From the NCBI GenBank assembly GCA_019744775.1, contig JAIETZ010000003.1, positions 496,001 to 560,000 of the forward strand: a DNA stretch of 64,000 nt, read 5' to 3'. The DNA comes from Candidatus Obscuribacterales bacterium (GTDB lineage: Bacteria > Cyanobacteriota > Vampirovibrionia > Obscuribacterales > Obscuribacteraceae). A model generated the notes under the pieces. The model had not been told where the DNA came from. It was given only the letters and a program-made list of their open reading frames with translations, and ran no database searches. Both the position numbers and the translations under genes were made by a program. Numbering within the stretch: the stretch's first letter is position 1; each line of letters starts with the position of its first letter. Positions 15,493 to 24,525 of this stretch are shown piece after piece.

Positions 15493-16266
15493 ATGGCAAA
15501 ACTAAAACTCTCTTGCTGGAACGTTAACGGCATCCGTGCGGTAGCCAAAAAAGGCTTCTTCGAATGGATGGAAAAAGACAAAGCCGATATCGTTTGCCTG
15601 CAGGAAAACAAAATCTCGGAAGATCAACTCACGCCTGAGTTGTTGAAGCCGAAGGGTTATGCCTCGTATTGGAATCACGCATCAAAGCGTGGCTACAGTG
15701 GTACGACTATCTACACGAAGGAAGAACCACTCTCAGTCGCCTACGGCATGGGCAAGCCACGCTTTGACAGTGAAGGTCGCATGCTCGTTGCGGAGTACGC
15801 GGACTTCTATCTGCTCAACGTCTACTTCCCCAACGGCAAGAAAAACGAAGAGCGTCTGCAATTCAAACTCGACTTCTATGACGAGTTTTTGAAATTCTGC
15901 GGCAAGTTGAAGAAGAAGGGCAAAGGAATTATCGTGTGCGGCGACTTCAACACCGCGCACAAAGAAATTGATCTTGCTCGTCCTAAGGACAATGTAGATG
16001 TCTCCGGCTTCTTACCGAGCGAGCGCGCCTGGATGGATGAATTCGTCGAAGCCGGATTCATCGACACATTCCGCGCGTATGACAAAGAACCACACAAGTA
16101 TTCTTGGTGGCATATGCGTACCGCTGCTCGTGAAAGAAATGTCGGTTGGCGCATTGACTACTTCTTTGCTGAAGACAAGTTGGAGAAGATGCTAAACAAT
16201 GCGACAATAGAGCATCAAATCCTCGGCTCAGATCACTGCCCTGTAACCCTAACGCTGAAAATCTAG
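15493..16266 (+). CDS. xthA: exodeoxyribonuclease III / AP endonuclease
   Basis: The 257-residue enzyme of the ExoIII/APE1 family cuts DNA at abasic sites and removes 3' blocks in base excision repair. Motifs in order: SCWNVNGIRA, VCLQENKI with the metal-binding glutamate, RGYSGTTIYT, GDFNTAHKEIDLARP, GWRIDYFF and SDHCPVTL with the catalytic Asp-His. The Nudix gene starts 2 bp after its stop, so the two are co-transcribed, a plausible pairing of DNA and nucleotide upkeep. Confidence 0.95.
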   Translation: MAKLKLSCWNVNGIRAVAKKGFFEWMEKDKADIVCLQENKISEDQLTPELLKPKGYASYWNHASKRGYSGTTIYTKEEPLSVAYGMGKPRFDSEGRMLVAEYADFYLLNVYFPNGKKNEERLQFKLDFYDEFLKFCGKLKKKGKGIIVCGDFNTAHKEIDLARPKDNVDVSGFLPSERAWMDEFVEAGFIDTFRAYDKEPHKYSWWHMRTAARERNVGWRIDYFFAEDKLEKMLNNATIEHQILGSDHCPVTLTLKI

Positions 16267-16268
16267 AA

Positions 16269-16820
16269 ATGACACATTCACAATACTGGAGTCTCTTAGA
16301 AAGCGAGCAAGTCGCCGACTGTCGAGTCTTCACCGTCAAGCGCAATCTTTCACGCAACGAAGGCAGAAAGAAAGGCACCGAATTCAGCTTCTACGTCATC
16401 AAGCCGCACAACTGGATCAACATAATCCCTGTGACGCCGGAAGGCAACGTGATCATGGTGAAGCAATTCCGCCACGGCATTCGTGAGTTAACACTCGAAG
16501 TCCCCGGCGGCATGGTAGATCCAGGTGAAGAATCAATGGTGGCTGCGACTCGCGAGCTACTAGAAGAAACCGGATATGTTGCTGAAGAAGTCATTCACCT
16601 GGGCACCAATCACCCGAATCCTGCATTGCAAGATAATGTCTGCGATTCTTATGTAGCTCTCAATGTTCGCAAAGTGCAAGATCCTGTGTTTGATACGACC
16701 GAAGATATTGAAATCGTGCAAATTCCTTTGAAAGACATTCCAGAGATGATTCGCAAAGGCGAAATCATGCATGCCTTGGTTATCACCGCATTTCACATGC
16801 TGGATTTGCACAAGAAATGA
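16269..16820 (+). CDS. Nudix hydrolase (ADP-ribose pyrophosphatase-like)
   Basis: The 183-residue protein holds a complete Nudix box, GGMVDPGEESMVAATRELLEETGY (read as GX5EX7REUXEEXGU, about residues 78-101). The surrounding sequence, with NIIPVTPEGNVIMVKQFRHG before the box and ALVITAFHMLDLH at the end, matches the ADP-ribose/NDP-sugar pyrophosphatase subgroup. The reaction would split a nucleoside diphosphate linked to another moiety. The exact substrate cannot be read from sequence. Confidence 0.9.
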   Translation: MTHSQYWSLLESEQVADCRVFTVKRNLSRNEGRKKGTEFSFYVIKPHNWINIIPVTPEGNVIMVKQFRHGIRELTLEVPGGMVDPGEESMVAATRELLEETGYVAEEVIHLGTNHPNPALQDNVCDSYVALNVRKVQDPVFDTTEDIEIVQIPLKDIPEMIRKGEIMHALVITAFHMLDLHKK

Positions 16821-16850
16821 AGCTTCCGGTAGGTGTTGTCAGTCTGACCC

Positions 16851-16873
16851 GTAGGGGCGCATTGCATGCGCCC
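16851..16873 (+). repeat. GGGCGCAT dispersed palindromic repeat, copy 3
   Basis: An intact unit with perfect arms, 30 bp after the Nudix stop codon. A short T-rich stretch (CCCTTTTCATT) follows, so this copy could also serve as a terminator. Confidence 0.8.
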
Positions 16874-16950
16874 TTTTCATTAATCGAAGCTGGGGTTTAC
16901 TCAGGAACCTAACCCGTTCATAATACGTTTTGATTAACGGGGATTCGTCG

Positions 16951-17937
16951 ATGCTAATAAGCCAAGAAGAGATTAAAGCAGCTGCCGCCCGTTTAGCTCC
17001 GTACCTGGAGCCCACGCCGGTAATTCGCTCTCGCCGTCTCAGTAAGGCTCTTGATGCCGAAGTATTTCTAAAACTCGAAATCTTTCAACCTACGCACTCA
17101 TTTAAAGTACGTGGCGCCTTCAATGCAATTCTCGCTCTTCCTGAAGACGTTCGCAAGAAAGGTGTTGTCACCGCATCTGGTGGCAATCATGGACTGGGTG
17201 TCGCGCTTGCCTGTTCAACTCTCAATATTCCCTGCAAGGTTTACTTGCCCACTGGCACTCCCAACGTAAAAGTAAACGCCATCAACCAGTTGCAAGCGCA
17301 AGTAACTCTACACGGTCAAGTGTGGGATGACGCCAACAAGTTAGCTCAGGATGTCGCGCGCAAAGATGGCAAAGCTTACATCCACCCATTCAACGATCCC
17401 AAAGTAATGGCTGGTCAAGCAACTATTGCCACAGAGTTATTTGATCAAGTGAAAAACATTGATGTAATCATCGCCTCCATCGGTGGTGGTGGACTCATCT
17501 CCGGCATCATCTCCGCGGTCAAACACTTTAGCCCCAAGACTCGTGTCTACGGCGTAGAAACACAAGGTGCCGACTCCATGTCCTGCAGCTGGAAAGCCGG
17601 CAAAATTGTCGAACTCCCCGCTATAACATCCGTAGCCGAAAGCATCGGCGCTAAGCGTACCGAACAACCTCAATTTGACATTATCTACAACAACATCGAA
17701 GACATCGCCGTCGTATCCGATCAATCCGCAATCGCTTCACTACTCGAACTTCTCGCCGAAGACAAAATACTTGTCGAGCCCGCAACATCATGCTCCGTCG
17801 CCGCGCTTACAGGTGTCCTCATTCCAATTAAGGAAGGTGAACGAGTAGCCGTAATTATGTGTGGTGGCAACGTCAATCCGGATAAAGTATTTGCCTGGGC
17901 TAGTGAATATTCAAAAGATAGAAATTCACTGATGTAG
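16951..17937 (+). CDS. threonine/serine dehydratase, PLP-dependent
   Basis: This fold-type II PLP enzyme deaminates threonine (or serine) to the 2-oxo acid. From ATG 16951 (after ACGGGGA) it has 328 residues. The PLP lysine lies in HSFKVRGAFNA, the phosphate-binding loop is SGGNHGLGVALA (usual SxGNHxQ form) and the glycine loop is IASIGGGGLISGI. No C-terminal ACT regulatory domain is present, so it is the short, catabolic-like type rather than full-length IlvA. The DUF1311 protein follows 8 bp later. Confidence 0.9.
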   Translation: MLISQEEIKAAAARLAPYLEPTPVIRSRRLSKALDAEVFLKLEIFQPTHSFKVRGAFNAILALPEDVRKKGVVTASGGNHGLGVALACSTLNIPCKVYLPTGTPNVKVNAINQLQAQVTLHGQVWDDANKLAQDVARKDGKAYIHPFNDPKVMAGQATIATELFDQVKNIDVIIASIGGGGLISGIISAVKHFSPKTRVYGVETQGADSMSCSWKAGKIVELPAITSVAESIGAKRTEQPQFDIIYNNIEDIAVVSDQSAIASLLELLAEDKILVEPATSCSVAALTGVLIPIKEGERVAVIMCGGNVNPDKVFAWASEYSKDRNSLM

Positions 17938-17945
17938 GAGTCGTG

Positions 17946-18635
17946 ATGAAAAAATCCAACTTAATCGTCCTTGGTGTAACGTTGCTATTGGCGACTCCCG
18001 TTACTGCACAGGATCAAATGCAGCTAGGCAATATGGCGGCCAAAGATTCACGCAGCGCGGATAAAGCTTTAAACAAGACGTATCAGCTAGTCTTGCTGAA
18101 ATATTCAGACAATAGTCAATTCATCTCAAAGCTCAAACAAGCGGAGCTTGCCTGGATCAAATTTCGAGACGCATACACGGACTCCGTCTTCCCAGAAGCA
18201 AAAACCAACCCCGATTACTACGGCTCTGCATTTGATATGTGTTGGTCCGCTACGGTCGCTCAGCAAACGACACAACGTACTAGCGATCTGAAAAAGCTTC
18301 TTGGCGGTCCTCCGGCAATTGTTACTGACACAAAGAACAAGCTAGCCGCGGCAAGCGCTGAAGTCGGTAGGTTGTATCAATCAGCCGTGAAAGTAAAACA
18401 CGACGATGAACCTTCATTCGCCGCCAAATTCAAGAAAGCCCAAGACGCCTGGTCCGCATTCGCCAATGCTGATGCCGACGCATGGTCTGCCCTCGCTTCT
18501 GCTACAGGTAAGGACGCAACGAAGTTGTCCCGCTTGTGCGAGTTAAATCAGCTCCGTGCCAAATCTTTGAATGAATGGATAAAAGGCATACCCGAAGGCG
18601 ACGTCTGCACCGGCAGCCGCAAAGTACAAGAATAG
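17946..18635 (+). CDS. exported protein with two LprI-type (DUF1311) domains
   Basis: The 229-residue protein starts at ATG 17946 (GTG 17943 is also possible) after AGGAG. A signal peptide (KKSNLIVLGVTLLLATPVTAQ) is followed by two helical repeats. The first contains the LprI pattern of LNKTYQLVLLKY, LKQAELAWIKFRDAYTD and a single cysteine in FDMCWSATV. The second repeats it as FKKAQDAWSAFANADADAW and LCELNQLRAKSL. DUF1311/LprI proteins are periplasmic or lipoproteins, and some inhibit lysozyme. The function here is unproven. Confidence 0.75.
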   Translation: MKKSNLIVLGVTLLLATPVTAQDQMQLGNMAAKDSRSADKALNKTYQLVLLKYSDNSQFISKLKQAELAWIKFRDAYTDSVFPEAKTNPDYYGSAFDMCWSATVAQQTTQRTSDLKKLLGGPPAIVTDTKNKLAAASAEVGRLYQSAVKVKHDDEPSFAAKFKKAQDAWSAFANADADAWSALASATGKDATKLSRLCELNQLRAKSLNEWIKGIPEGDVCTGSRKVQE

Positions 18636-18756
18636 AACTCAAGTCGCCCGCTTTGATTCAAAGAGATAAAGTCCGAAAATATAATCTCGTCGCATTGAAC
18701 TTTTTGAACGTTTTTCCGTAATTAAAGTAACGGGGGAGCGTAAGTTTTGGCGGAGG

Positions 18757-18785
18757 TTGACAGTATGCCAAAACTGGCATAATAT
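18757..18785 (+). promoter_or_regulatory. promoter of toxin-antitoxin pair 2 with embedded operator
   Basis: The -35 TTGACA (18757-18762) and -10 TAATAT (18780-18785) are 17 bp apart. A perfect palindrome TATGCCA-AAAC-TGGCATA (18764-18781) fills the spacer and touches the -10 box. That is the expected position for autorepression by the helix-turn-helix antitoxin. The toxin ATG at 18790 falls at about the predicted transcription start, with no ribosome-binding site. Confidence 0.7.
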
Positions 18786-18789
18786 TGAA

Positions 18790-19137
18790 ATGAGAAAGCC
18801 TGCAAAATGGGTCAATGATTCGGTTAAGTCGGAGGTTAGAAGCTGGACTTCTTCTGCGAGAAAAAAGGTTGGAAGACAACTAGCCACGGTTCAAAAAGGT
18901 GAACAGCCTGATCACTATCGCGAAATGCCAAGCATTGGTCTTGGTGTCAGAGAGATCAAAGTAATTGATGATGGCGATCAATACAGGCTTATTTATGTAG
19001 CTAAGTTTGTAGAGGCAGTCTACGTTCTCCATGCAATTACACGAAAGAAAACTCAAAAAACTTCCAAGAACGACATTGATCTAGCTAGAGTTCGATATAT
19101 AGCGCTAATTGAACTAAGAAAAGGACTATTGCCATGA
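18790..19137 (+). CDS. RelE/HigB-type toxin, pair 2
   Basis: From ATG 18790 the product has 115 residues and is strongly basic. The order SVKSEVRSWTSSARKKVGRQL, MPSIGLGVREIKVIDDGDQYRLIYVAKF in pieces, and VYVLHAITRKKTQKTSKNDIDLARVRY in pieces is typical of the Gp49-like/HigB mRNA-interferase family (PF05973), with the characteristic 'LHAFxKKTxKTPxxDIxxAxxR' ending. An in-frame start at 18757 would begin inside the -35 box and is rejected. It overlaps the antitoxin gene by 4 bp (ATGA). Confidence 0.88.
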   Translation: MRKPAKWVNDSVKSEVRSWTSSARKKVGRQLATVQKGEQPDHYREMPSIGLGVREIKVIDDGDQYRLIYVAKFVEAVYVLHAITRKKTQKTSKNDIDLARVRYIALIELRKGLLP

Positions 19138-19514
19138 AAAAAGAAGAATTGCAGATTAGCGGAAGTGGAGATGTATTTATCGATTTGGGTTTTTCAGAGG
19201 AAGAAGCTGCTGAATTAAACATCCATACCTATTTGACTTGGGCAATTCGAGATGCGGTAAAGACAAATGGCAGCAGGCAAGCTGTCATAGCTAAAAAGCT
19301 GGGAATTGATCAACCAAAGGTATCCAAAATACGCAATGGCAACACTGATGAATTTTCTATTGGACGCTTGGCTGGGTTTTTGCTTAACATGGGATATGAC
19401 ATACATATCGGCATAACACCACCGAACGTAGATACTGATTCGCGCGGAAAAATTCGGCTGATTGATCCGAAGAAGCGCCGGAAGCCAACAAAAAAGCACC
19501 ACGCAACAGCCTAA
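19134..19514 (+). CDS. XRE-family antitoxin, pair 2
   Basis: The 126-residue protein has an XRE-type helix-turn-helix (about residues 47-75: GSRQAVIAKKLGIDQPKVSKI with RNGNTDEFSIGRLAGFL). The IDQPKVSKIRNG recognition region is typical of HigA/HTH_37 antitoxins partnered with Gp49-like toxins. It starts within the toxin's stop codon (ATGA), giving translational coupling. It probably binds the TATGCCA palindrome at 18764. The lysine-rich tail (KKRRKPTKKHH) is unusual and may add DNA affinity. Confidence 0.88.
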   Translation: MKKEELQISGSGDVFIDLGFSEEEAAELNIHTYLTWAIRDAVKTNGSRQAVIAKKLGIDQPKVSKIRNGNTDEFSIGRLAGFLLNMGYDIHIGITPPNVDTDSRGKIRLIDPKKRRKPTKKHHATA

Positions 19515-19518
19515 GACT

Positions 19519-20727
19519 TTATTTCTTCGGCAACGCCTTCACCAATGACACGAAATCCGGAAAGTCGTCTTCAGCGCTTTTGTTACTAGTAGCCTCGATT
19601 TGCCGCACGGCGACCAGCTGGTCAGCCGGGAAAACAACTAGAGATTGTCCCAAGTATCCGTTGGCGCTATAGCCGACTGCTGGTCCTTGAATGGTGTTGG
19701 CTGGCGGCATCTGTTTGGATGCGCGTGCTTGTTTCCATTTTTGGTAGTCGGATTCGCCTAAAGTATCTTTGACGATAGTTTGGTATTCGTCAGAAGTCCA
19801 ACTGCCACCACGCAATGTGCCTAGTCGCGCCACGAGATCCGGCAAAACTCTTGTGCTCTGCCATCTCTGAATTGTCGCATCGTCGATTGTTACTTTGGTC
19901 CAATCCGGTATTAGCCACCAGAGAAGTCCGCATGATTTATCCATGGCTTGCCCAGGTTGGGTCGAGTCATTTACCCAGCGCTCGCTAATTATCTGAACAC
20001 CATTCCACTTACCCTTATTGAGCATAAGTTGTCCAAGCTTGGCTAAGTCCATTGCCTTAATCTGCAGTCCGGACATCGCATGAGGATTGCCGCCCTTGTC
20101 GTGATCCCAGGCAAAATTGGCAATGCCGAGTGGCGCAAAAATTTCCTGAGCGAAGTATTGATCCATTCTTAAACCGGAAGATCTTTTGATGACGCCGGCA
20201 AGCAAGTTAACAGCTTTGTTGTTGTATCGAAAAACCGTGCCCGGCTCTTCGACAACTTCTGCTGCTATTGCTAGTTGCAAGAAATTTGGACTACGATAAA
20301 TCTCCTCTGTTGTCGGTTCGGACTGCAGTCCGGATGTGTGGTTGAGCAAATGTCTAACTGTTATGCGCTCTTTGCGTCCTTGCCACCACTCGGGATAAAA
20401 CCTATAAACCCGCTCATCGAGCGATTGGATTTTGCCTTGATCAATTAGTCTGCCGATGCCCATACTAACAATGGATTTAGTAATGGACATTGATTCAATT
20501 GGTTTGGCTTGTTTGCCGAAATACCATTCTCCAACCACTTTGCCATTTTTCAAAACTACCATTGCATCCGTGTGAGTTTCTCTGGCGCGCGTTACTAAAG
20601 TATTTAGAGCATCAGCATCTATGCCCTCCTGGGCTGGATCTCCGACTGGCAGCGTGATGGCACTCAGCGCTGTTGCCGGTGAAGAAAATGCAACCAGAGC
20701 TGCGAGGACGCTAAGTATTCTTTTCAT
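19519..20727 (-). CDS. exported serine hydrolase, beta-lactamase class C fold
   Basis: The 402-residue protein begins with a signal peptide (KRILSVLAALVAFSSPATALS). The SxxK nucleophile motif appears as SITK in ESMSITKSIVSMGIG, the YxN motif as YNN in VFRYNNKAVNLL, and RHLLNHTSGL marks the PF00144 family. Members are periplasmic esterases, D-amino-acid amidases or carboxypeptidases, and beta-lactamase activity cannot be assumed. It is coupled to the upstream epimerase gene by a 4-bp ATGA overlap. Confidence 0.9.
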   Translation of the reverse strand: MKRILSVLAALVAFSSPATALSAITLPVGDPAQEGIDADALNTLVTRARETHTDAMVVLKNGKVVGEWYFGKQAKPIESMSITKSIVSMGIGRLIDQGKIQSLDERVYRFYPEWWQGRKERITVRHLLNHTSGLQSEPTTEEIYRSPNFLQLAIAAEVVEEPGTVFRYNNKAVNLLAGVIKRSSGLRMDQYFAQEIFAPLGIANFAWDHDKGGNPHAMSGLQIKAMDLAKLGQLMLNKGKWNGVQIISERWVNDSTQPGQAMDKSCGLLWWLIPDWTKVTIDDATIQRWQSTRVLPDLVARLGTLRGGSWTSDEYQTIVKDTLGESDYQKWKQARASKQMPPANTIQGPAVGYSANGYLGQSLVVFPADQLVAVRQIEATSNKSAEDDFPDFVSLVKALPKK

Positions 20728-21620
20728 TTTGCCTTTCCTAGTAAGTGCCGTAAGGATTGTTCGAGAGTCGGATACTGAAATTGGAAGCCATTTTCTTCAA
20801 GCTTAGCCGGCTGGAGACGTTGGCTGGATAGTAGCAATTCATCGGCCATTTCTCCCATCATCAACCGTGCTGCCGGCGCTGGTAGTGGCAACAAAGTTGG
20901 TCGCATAAGCACCTTGCCGAGCACTTTCGTGAATTCTGCATTGGTTACCGGATGCGGTGCCGCCGTGTTGATTGGGCCTTCTAGGTTCGAAGACATAATT
21001 GCGCGATGAAACGCCCGCGCTACATCTTCCAAGTCGATCCAAGACATGTACTGCTTGCCCGAGCCAAGAATGCCGCCACCGCCCATTTGAAATATCGGCA
21101 GCAAACGTGACATTGCTCCGCCTTTAGGACTCAATACAACCCCGATACGCATCAGCGCAACACGAATGCCCTTAGAAGATGCGGGCTCAGTTGCCGCCTC
21201 CCATTCCTGCACTACATTAGCCAAAAATCCAGTACCAATAGTAGATGACTCTGTAAGTACTTCGTCGCCACGATTGCCGTAATATCCGAGTGCCGATGCG
21301 TTTACTAAAACTGAAGGTGGTGAGGAAAGCGTCGCAAGCGTTGATGATAAAAGACGCGTGCTATTAACTCGACTATCACGAATCAGCTTTTTCTTTGCAT
21401 CAGTCCATCTGTCTGACGCGATATTTTCACCAGCTAAATTGACGACAGCATCAAATCCTTCAAGCTGGGCCGAATCAAGCACATTTTCCTCAGGACTCCA
21501 AAAGAGTTCGCCGGCTTTCTTAACACGAAGAAGCCGTGACACCTGGTGACCGCCGGCAGTCAGTATATCTGTCAGCGCAGTCCCGACGAGTCCCGTCGCA
21601 CCTGCTATAGCGATTTTCAT
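20724..21620 (-). CDS. TIGR01777 family epimerase (YfcH-like)
   Basis: The 298-residue SDR-type protein begins MKIAIAGATGLVGTAL, the NAD(P)-binding glycine motif. It continues with VVNLAGENIASDRWTDAKK and LVNASALGYYGNRGDEVLTE, then GILGSGKQYMSWIDLEDVA and NTAAPHPVTNAEFTK, the standard TIGR01777 pattern. The C-terminus carries the DUF1731-like LPLPAPAARLMMGEMADELLLSSQR region. The biochemical role of this widespread family is not settled. Start ATG 21620 with GGGGACA upstream. Confidence 0.92.
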   Translation of the reverse strand: MKIAIAGATGLVGTALTDILTAGGHQVSRLLRVKKAGELFWSPEENVLDSAQLEGFDAVVNLAGENIASDRWTDAKKKLIRDSRVNSTRLLSSTLATLSSPPSVLVNASALGYYGNRGDEVLTESSTIGTGFLANVVQEWEAATEPASSKGIRVALMRIGVVLSPKGGAMSRLLPIFQMGGGGILGSGKQYMSWIDLEDVARAFHRAIMSSNLEGPINTAAPHPVTNAEFTKVLGKVLMRPTLLPLPAPAARLMMGEMADELLLSSQRLQPAKLEENGFQFQYPTLEQSLRHLLGKAK

Positions 21621-21800
21621 AGTCTGTCCCCGGTTATTGCCCTGCCAATTACATCATCGCCCAAGTGAAAGCGGCAAATCCCGGTCCCGTGATGAAAGTT
21701 TAAAAAGATTCATGATTGCCAAATTGCCAAGCGGCAAATTATGCCCGTAAAACTTGACGGGCTTAAGGCTGGCAAGGGCTTCAAACGGTAAAATTTGGGG

Positions 21801-23267
21801 ATGCTTTTCAACAGCTTTTCCTATCTGTTGTTTTTGCCGATTGTGGTCGCGCTCTTTTGGCTGTGCCCACAGCGCTTTCGGCCGTTCTTGCTGTTGATTG
21901 CGAGCTATGTCTTCTACATGACTTGGAAGCCAATTTACGGTCTGCTCATTTTGGGGCTGACTGTAATGAACTTCGCTTTCGGGTTCTTCATCAATAAAAG
22001 TTCGAAGTATCGCAAGCTCTTGCTTGGTTTTGCCGTTGCAGCCAATTTATTGGTGCTCGCATATTACAAGTACGCATACTTTGCTATTGAAGTTGCTAAT
22101 GACCTCTTAAAACCGTTAGGCAAAAGTCTGCCAGACCTCACAATGCAAATTCTTTTGCCACTGGGGATCTCATTTTTCGTATTTGAATTCATCCATTACG
22201 TGACTGATGTCTACAAGGGCAGTCAACCGGTTAAATCATTTGTTGACTTCGCGTTGTTTGCAAGTTTCTTCCCGACGCAGATAGCCGGACCGATCAAACG
22301 CTATCAAGATTTCATCCCACAGCTTTCCGCAAAACTGAAATTCGATTGGGCAAACGTAGACGAAGGCATCAACTTAATTGTCTTTGGTTTGTTCAAGAAA
22401 GTAATTTTTGCGGACAACTTATCTGCAGTGGTACAGAGCGCATTTCAAACTCCGCAGTTGCTTTCTAGTGTCGATGCCTGGATGGCTGTCTACGCATTTG
22501 CTTTCCAGATTTACTTCGACTTCTCCGGTTACACGGATATCGCTCGTGGCTCCGCCCAGCTATTCGGCTACAAAGTACCGCTCAACTTCAACCTGCCATA
22601 TCTAGCTTCGTCAATTGCCGACTTCTGGCATCGCTGGCATATTTCATTGTCCACGTGGTTGCGCGACTATCTCTTCATTCCTTTAGGTGGCAGCCGCTGC
22701 TCTAAGATTTTCAACTACCGCAACTTATTCATTACGATGGTTCTTGGTGGTCTCTGGCACGGTGCGGCAATGCACTTTGTGGCTTGGGGTGCATATCAGG
22801 GCATTATGCTTATTGCTCATAAAGAATTCCAAAGTATGATGAAAAACTTTGCTTGGTGGCAGCAAGTTGTTAAATCAAAAGCGTTTCACATCTTCTCTAT
22901 CGTATTGACCTTCCATGTAGTGTGTATCGGCTGGGTATTTTTTCGCGCCGACAACATGAGTATCGCAATGGAAATCATCAAGAGACTTTTCTTCCTTGGT
23001 CAGTATCCTGCCGGTGTTACAGCATGGAGTTTGTCGCTGCCGAGTGTGCATGACCCGGTTGTATTCTTGCTCTTGCCGGTAATTCTTGTTGTGCTGTTTA
23101 TTGGACAACTTATCGCCGGTAAACTTGCATCACTTGGTCTTGCAAGTCCGTATAAGGCGCCGACATTGCCGCGCGGTTGGCAAGCCGTTTATTTGACGGT
23201 GATGATTTGTTTGTTGATAGCATTTTCGCCGGATGGTTCGCCAAAGTTTATTTATTTCCAGTTCTAA
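21801..23267 (+). CDS. MBOAT family O-acyltransferase (AlgI-like), copy 2
   Basis: The 488-residue polytopic protein is paralogous to the genes at 367 and 44217, with the same blocks (FPTQIAGPIKRYQDF, FQIYFDFSGYTDIARGSA, WHISLSTWLRDYLFIPLGG, LGGLWHGAAMHF) and the catalytic histidine again at residue 320. The end FSPDGSPKFIYFQF is also shared. ATG 21801 follows GGGG. This copy opens a five-gene operon of lipid enzymes (to 28812), so its acceptor may be a lipid-linked molecule made by that operon rather than a polysaccharide. That is inference. Confidence 0.9.
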   Translation: MLFNSFSYLLFLPIVVALFWLCPQRFRPFLLLIASYVFYMTWKPIYGLLILGLTVMNFAFGFFINKSSKYRKLLLGFAVAANLLVLAYYKYAYFAIEVANDLLKPLGKSLPDLTMQILLPLGISFFVFEFIHYVTDVYKGSQPVKSFVDFALFASFFPTQIAGPIKRYQDFIPQLSAKLKFDWANVDEGINLIVFGLFKKVIFADNLSAVVQSAFQTPQLLSSVDAWMAVYAFAFQIYFDFSGYTDIARGSAQLFGYKVPLNFNLPYLASSIADFWHRWHISLSTWLRDYLFIPLGGSRCSKIFNYRNLFITMVLGGLWHGAAMHFVAWGAYQGIMLIAHKEFQSMMKNFAWWQQVVKSKAFHIFSIVLTFHVVCIGWVFFRADNMSIAMEIIKRLFFLGQYPAGVTAWSLSLPSVHDPVVFLLLPVILVVLFIGQLIAGKLASLGLASPYKAPTLPRGWQAVYLTVMICLLIAFSPDGSPKFIYFQF

Positions 23268-23274
23268 GGACGCA

Positions 23275-24525
23275 ATGACCGAAAACGAGACGAGCGCTAA
23301 ATCAAAAATTACGATTCGCACAAGCCAATTGGTATGGGCGCTCGGGCTTTTTGTCGTCGCAAACATTGCGTTGCTTAAGTGGCAGCCTCTGTCAAAAGTT
23401 GATCCTGAAAGTTTGCCTGCTGCTCACACATGGATATGGTGGGCAGCAAAAGAGCTGGCTCAGCAACAGCAAGGTCCCGACATTGCATTGATGGGTTCAT
23501 CCTTTATGATGCATCCGCTTGCACTTAGAGATGCGGACTACCTGAAGAAAGACTTCGACTTCGTTCACCATCACTACTCTTCCTATTTGGAAGATTCGCT
23601 CAAGCAGCATCTCGGCGTTCGCAAAGCCCAGTGCTTCAACTTCGCCATGCCCGGCGGCATGATTTCCGATCATTACATGATTACGCGTACTCTTTTAAGC
23701 GGTAGCAAAAAGCCGCGCGTCATAGTCATTGGTGCAGGTGTTCGTGACTTCATGGATAAGCACGTAAGCTGTGCCGCAGCCACGCGCCCATTTAAATATC
23801 TTCAGCGCTATACAGAAATCGATGATCTCGTTGGAATCGCCATGCCGCAAATCTGGCAACAAGCCGATTACTGGCAAGGTCGCGGTATCTACCTCTGGGG
23901 CAAGAAAATGGACTTCCAGGTTGTTGCTTGTGACTGGGCAAGAAAAGTTTTCAACCCGTTGTTGGACAAATACTGCGTTAAGAGTCCACTTAATGACATA
24001 GATCAAACTCGCAATGCTCCATCAAATATGCGCATGGAAGCGGAAGAAGGTCTCTACATCGTCAAGGCAGATGCTCCTTATAAATTTGACGACAACACGC
24101 GCGAATACATGAGCCGTTACGGCAACGGCAATGACAAATTATTGGAAAACCAAAAGCTCTGGCTGGATAAACTCTTGCAATTAGCAAGAGATCAAAACAT
24201 CGAAGTTCTCCTCGTAAGCATGCCCGCCACTCCAGCCAATATGCAATTGATGCCGCCAGGCGCATACAACAAATTCATCACCGCCATGCGTGAAGCCAGC
24301 CAAAAATGGAATGTGCAACTAGTCGACTTGAATGGTGGCACAGGCTTCGGAGACAAGTTTGACAAGTTGGATTTCTCGGACACTGCTCACATGAACGGTC
24401 GCGGTGGTAAGAAGCTGATTGATGCTATTAATGTTGCAATTTGTCGCGATAAGCGACTGGCAAATGCGCTAAACCAGGATAATAACGCTAATATCCAACT
24501 GGCAGGCAGCAACAAGACGCATTAA
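23275..24525 (+). CDS. membrane-anchored SGNH-fold protein, MBOAT partner, copy 2
   Basis: From ATG 23275 the protein has 416 residues, with a short polar tail, one membrane helix (about residues 19-36, LVWALGLFVVANIALL) and an outer domain. The nucleophile turn is IALMGSS with Ser76, the middle motif is VRDFMDK, and block V is D369-T-A-H372 in LDFSDTAHMNGRGGKK. It begins 7 bp after the MBOAT stop and abuts the next gene directly (stop 24525, ATG 24526). By analogy with AlgJ/AlgX-type partners it may transfer or remove the acyl group outside the membrane. Confidence 0.78.
   Translation: MTENETSAKSKITIRTSQLVWALGLFVVANIALLKWQPLSKVDPESLPAAHTWIWWAAKELAQQQQGPDIALMGSSFMMHPLALRDADYLKKDFDFVHHHYSSYLEDSLKQHLGVRKAQCFNFAMPGGMISDHYMITRTLLSGSKKPRVIVIGAGVRDFMDKHVSCAAATRPFKYLQRYTEIDDLVGIAMPQIWQQADYWQGRGIYLWGKKMDFQVVACDWARKVFNPLLDKYCVKSPLNDIDQTRNAPSNMRMEAEEGLYIVKADAPYKFDDNTREYMSRYGNGNDKLLENQKLWLDKLLQLARDQNIEVLLVSMPATPANMQLMPPGAYNKFITAMREASQKWNVQLVDLNGGTGFGDKFDKLDFSDTAHMNGRGGKKLIDAINVAICRDKRLANALNQDNNANIQLAGSNKTH

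Noticed and set aside
19519-20727. Antibiotic-resistance beta-lactamase
   Set aside because: The class C fold motifs SxxK and YxN are shared with many esterases and peptidases, so a resistance role cannot be claimed.
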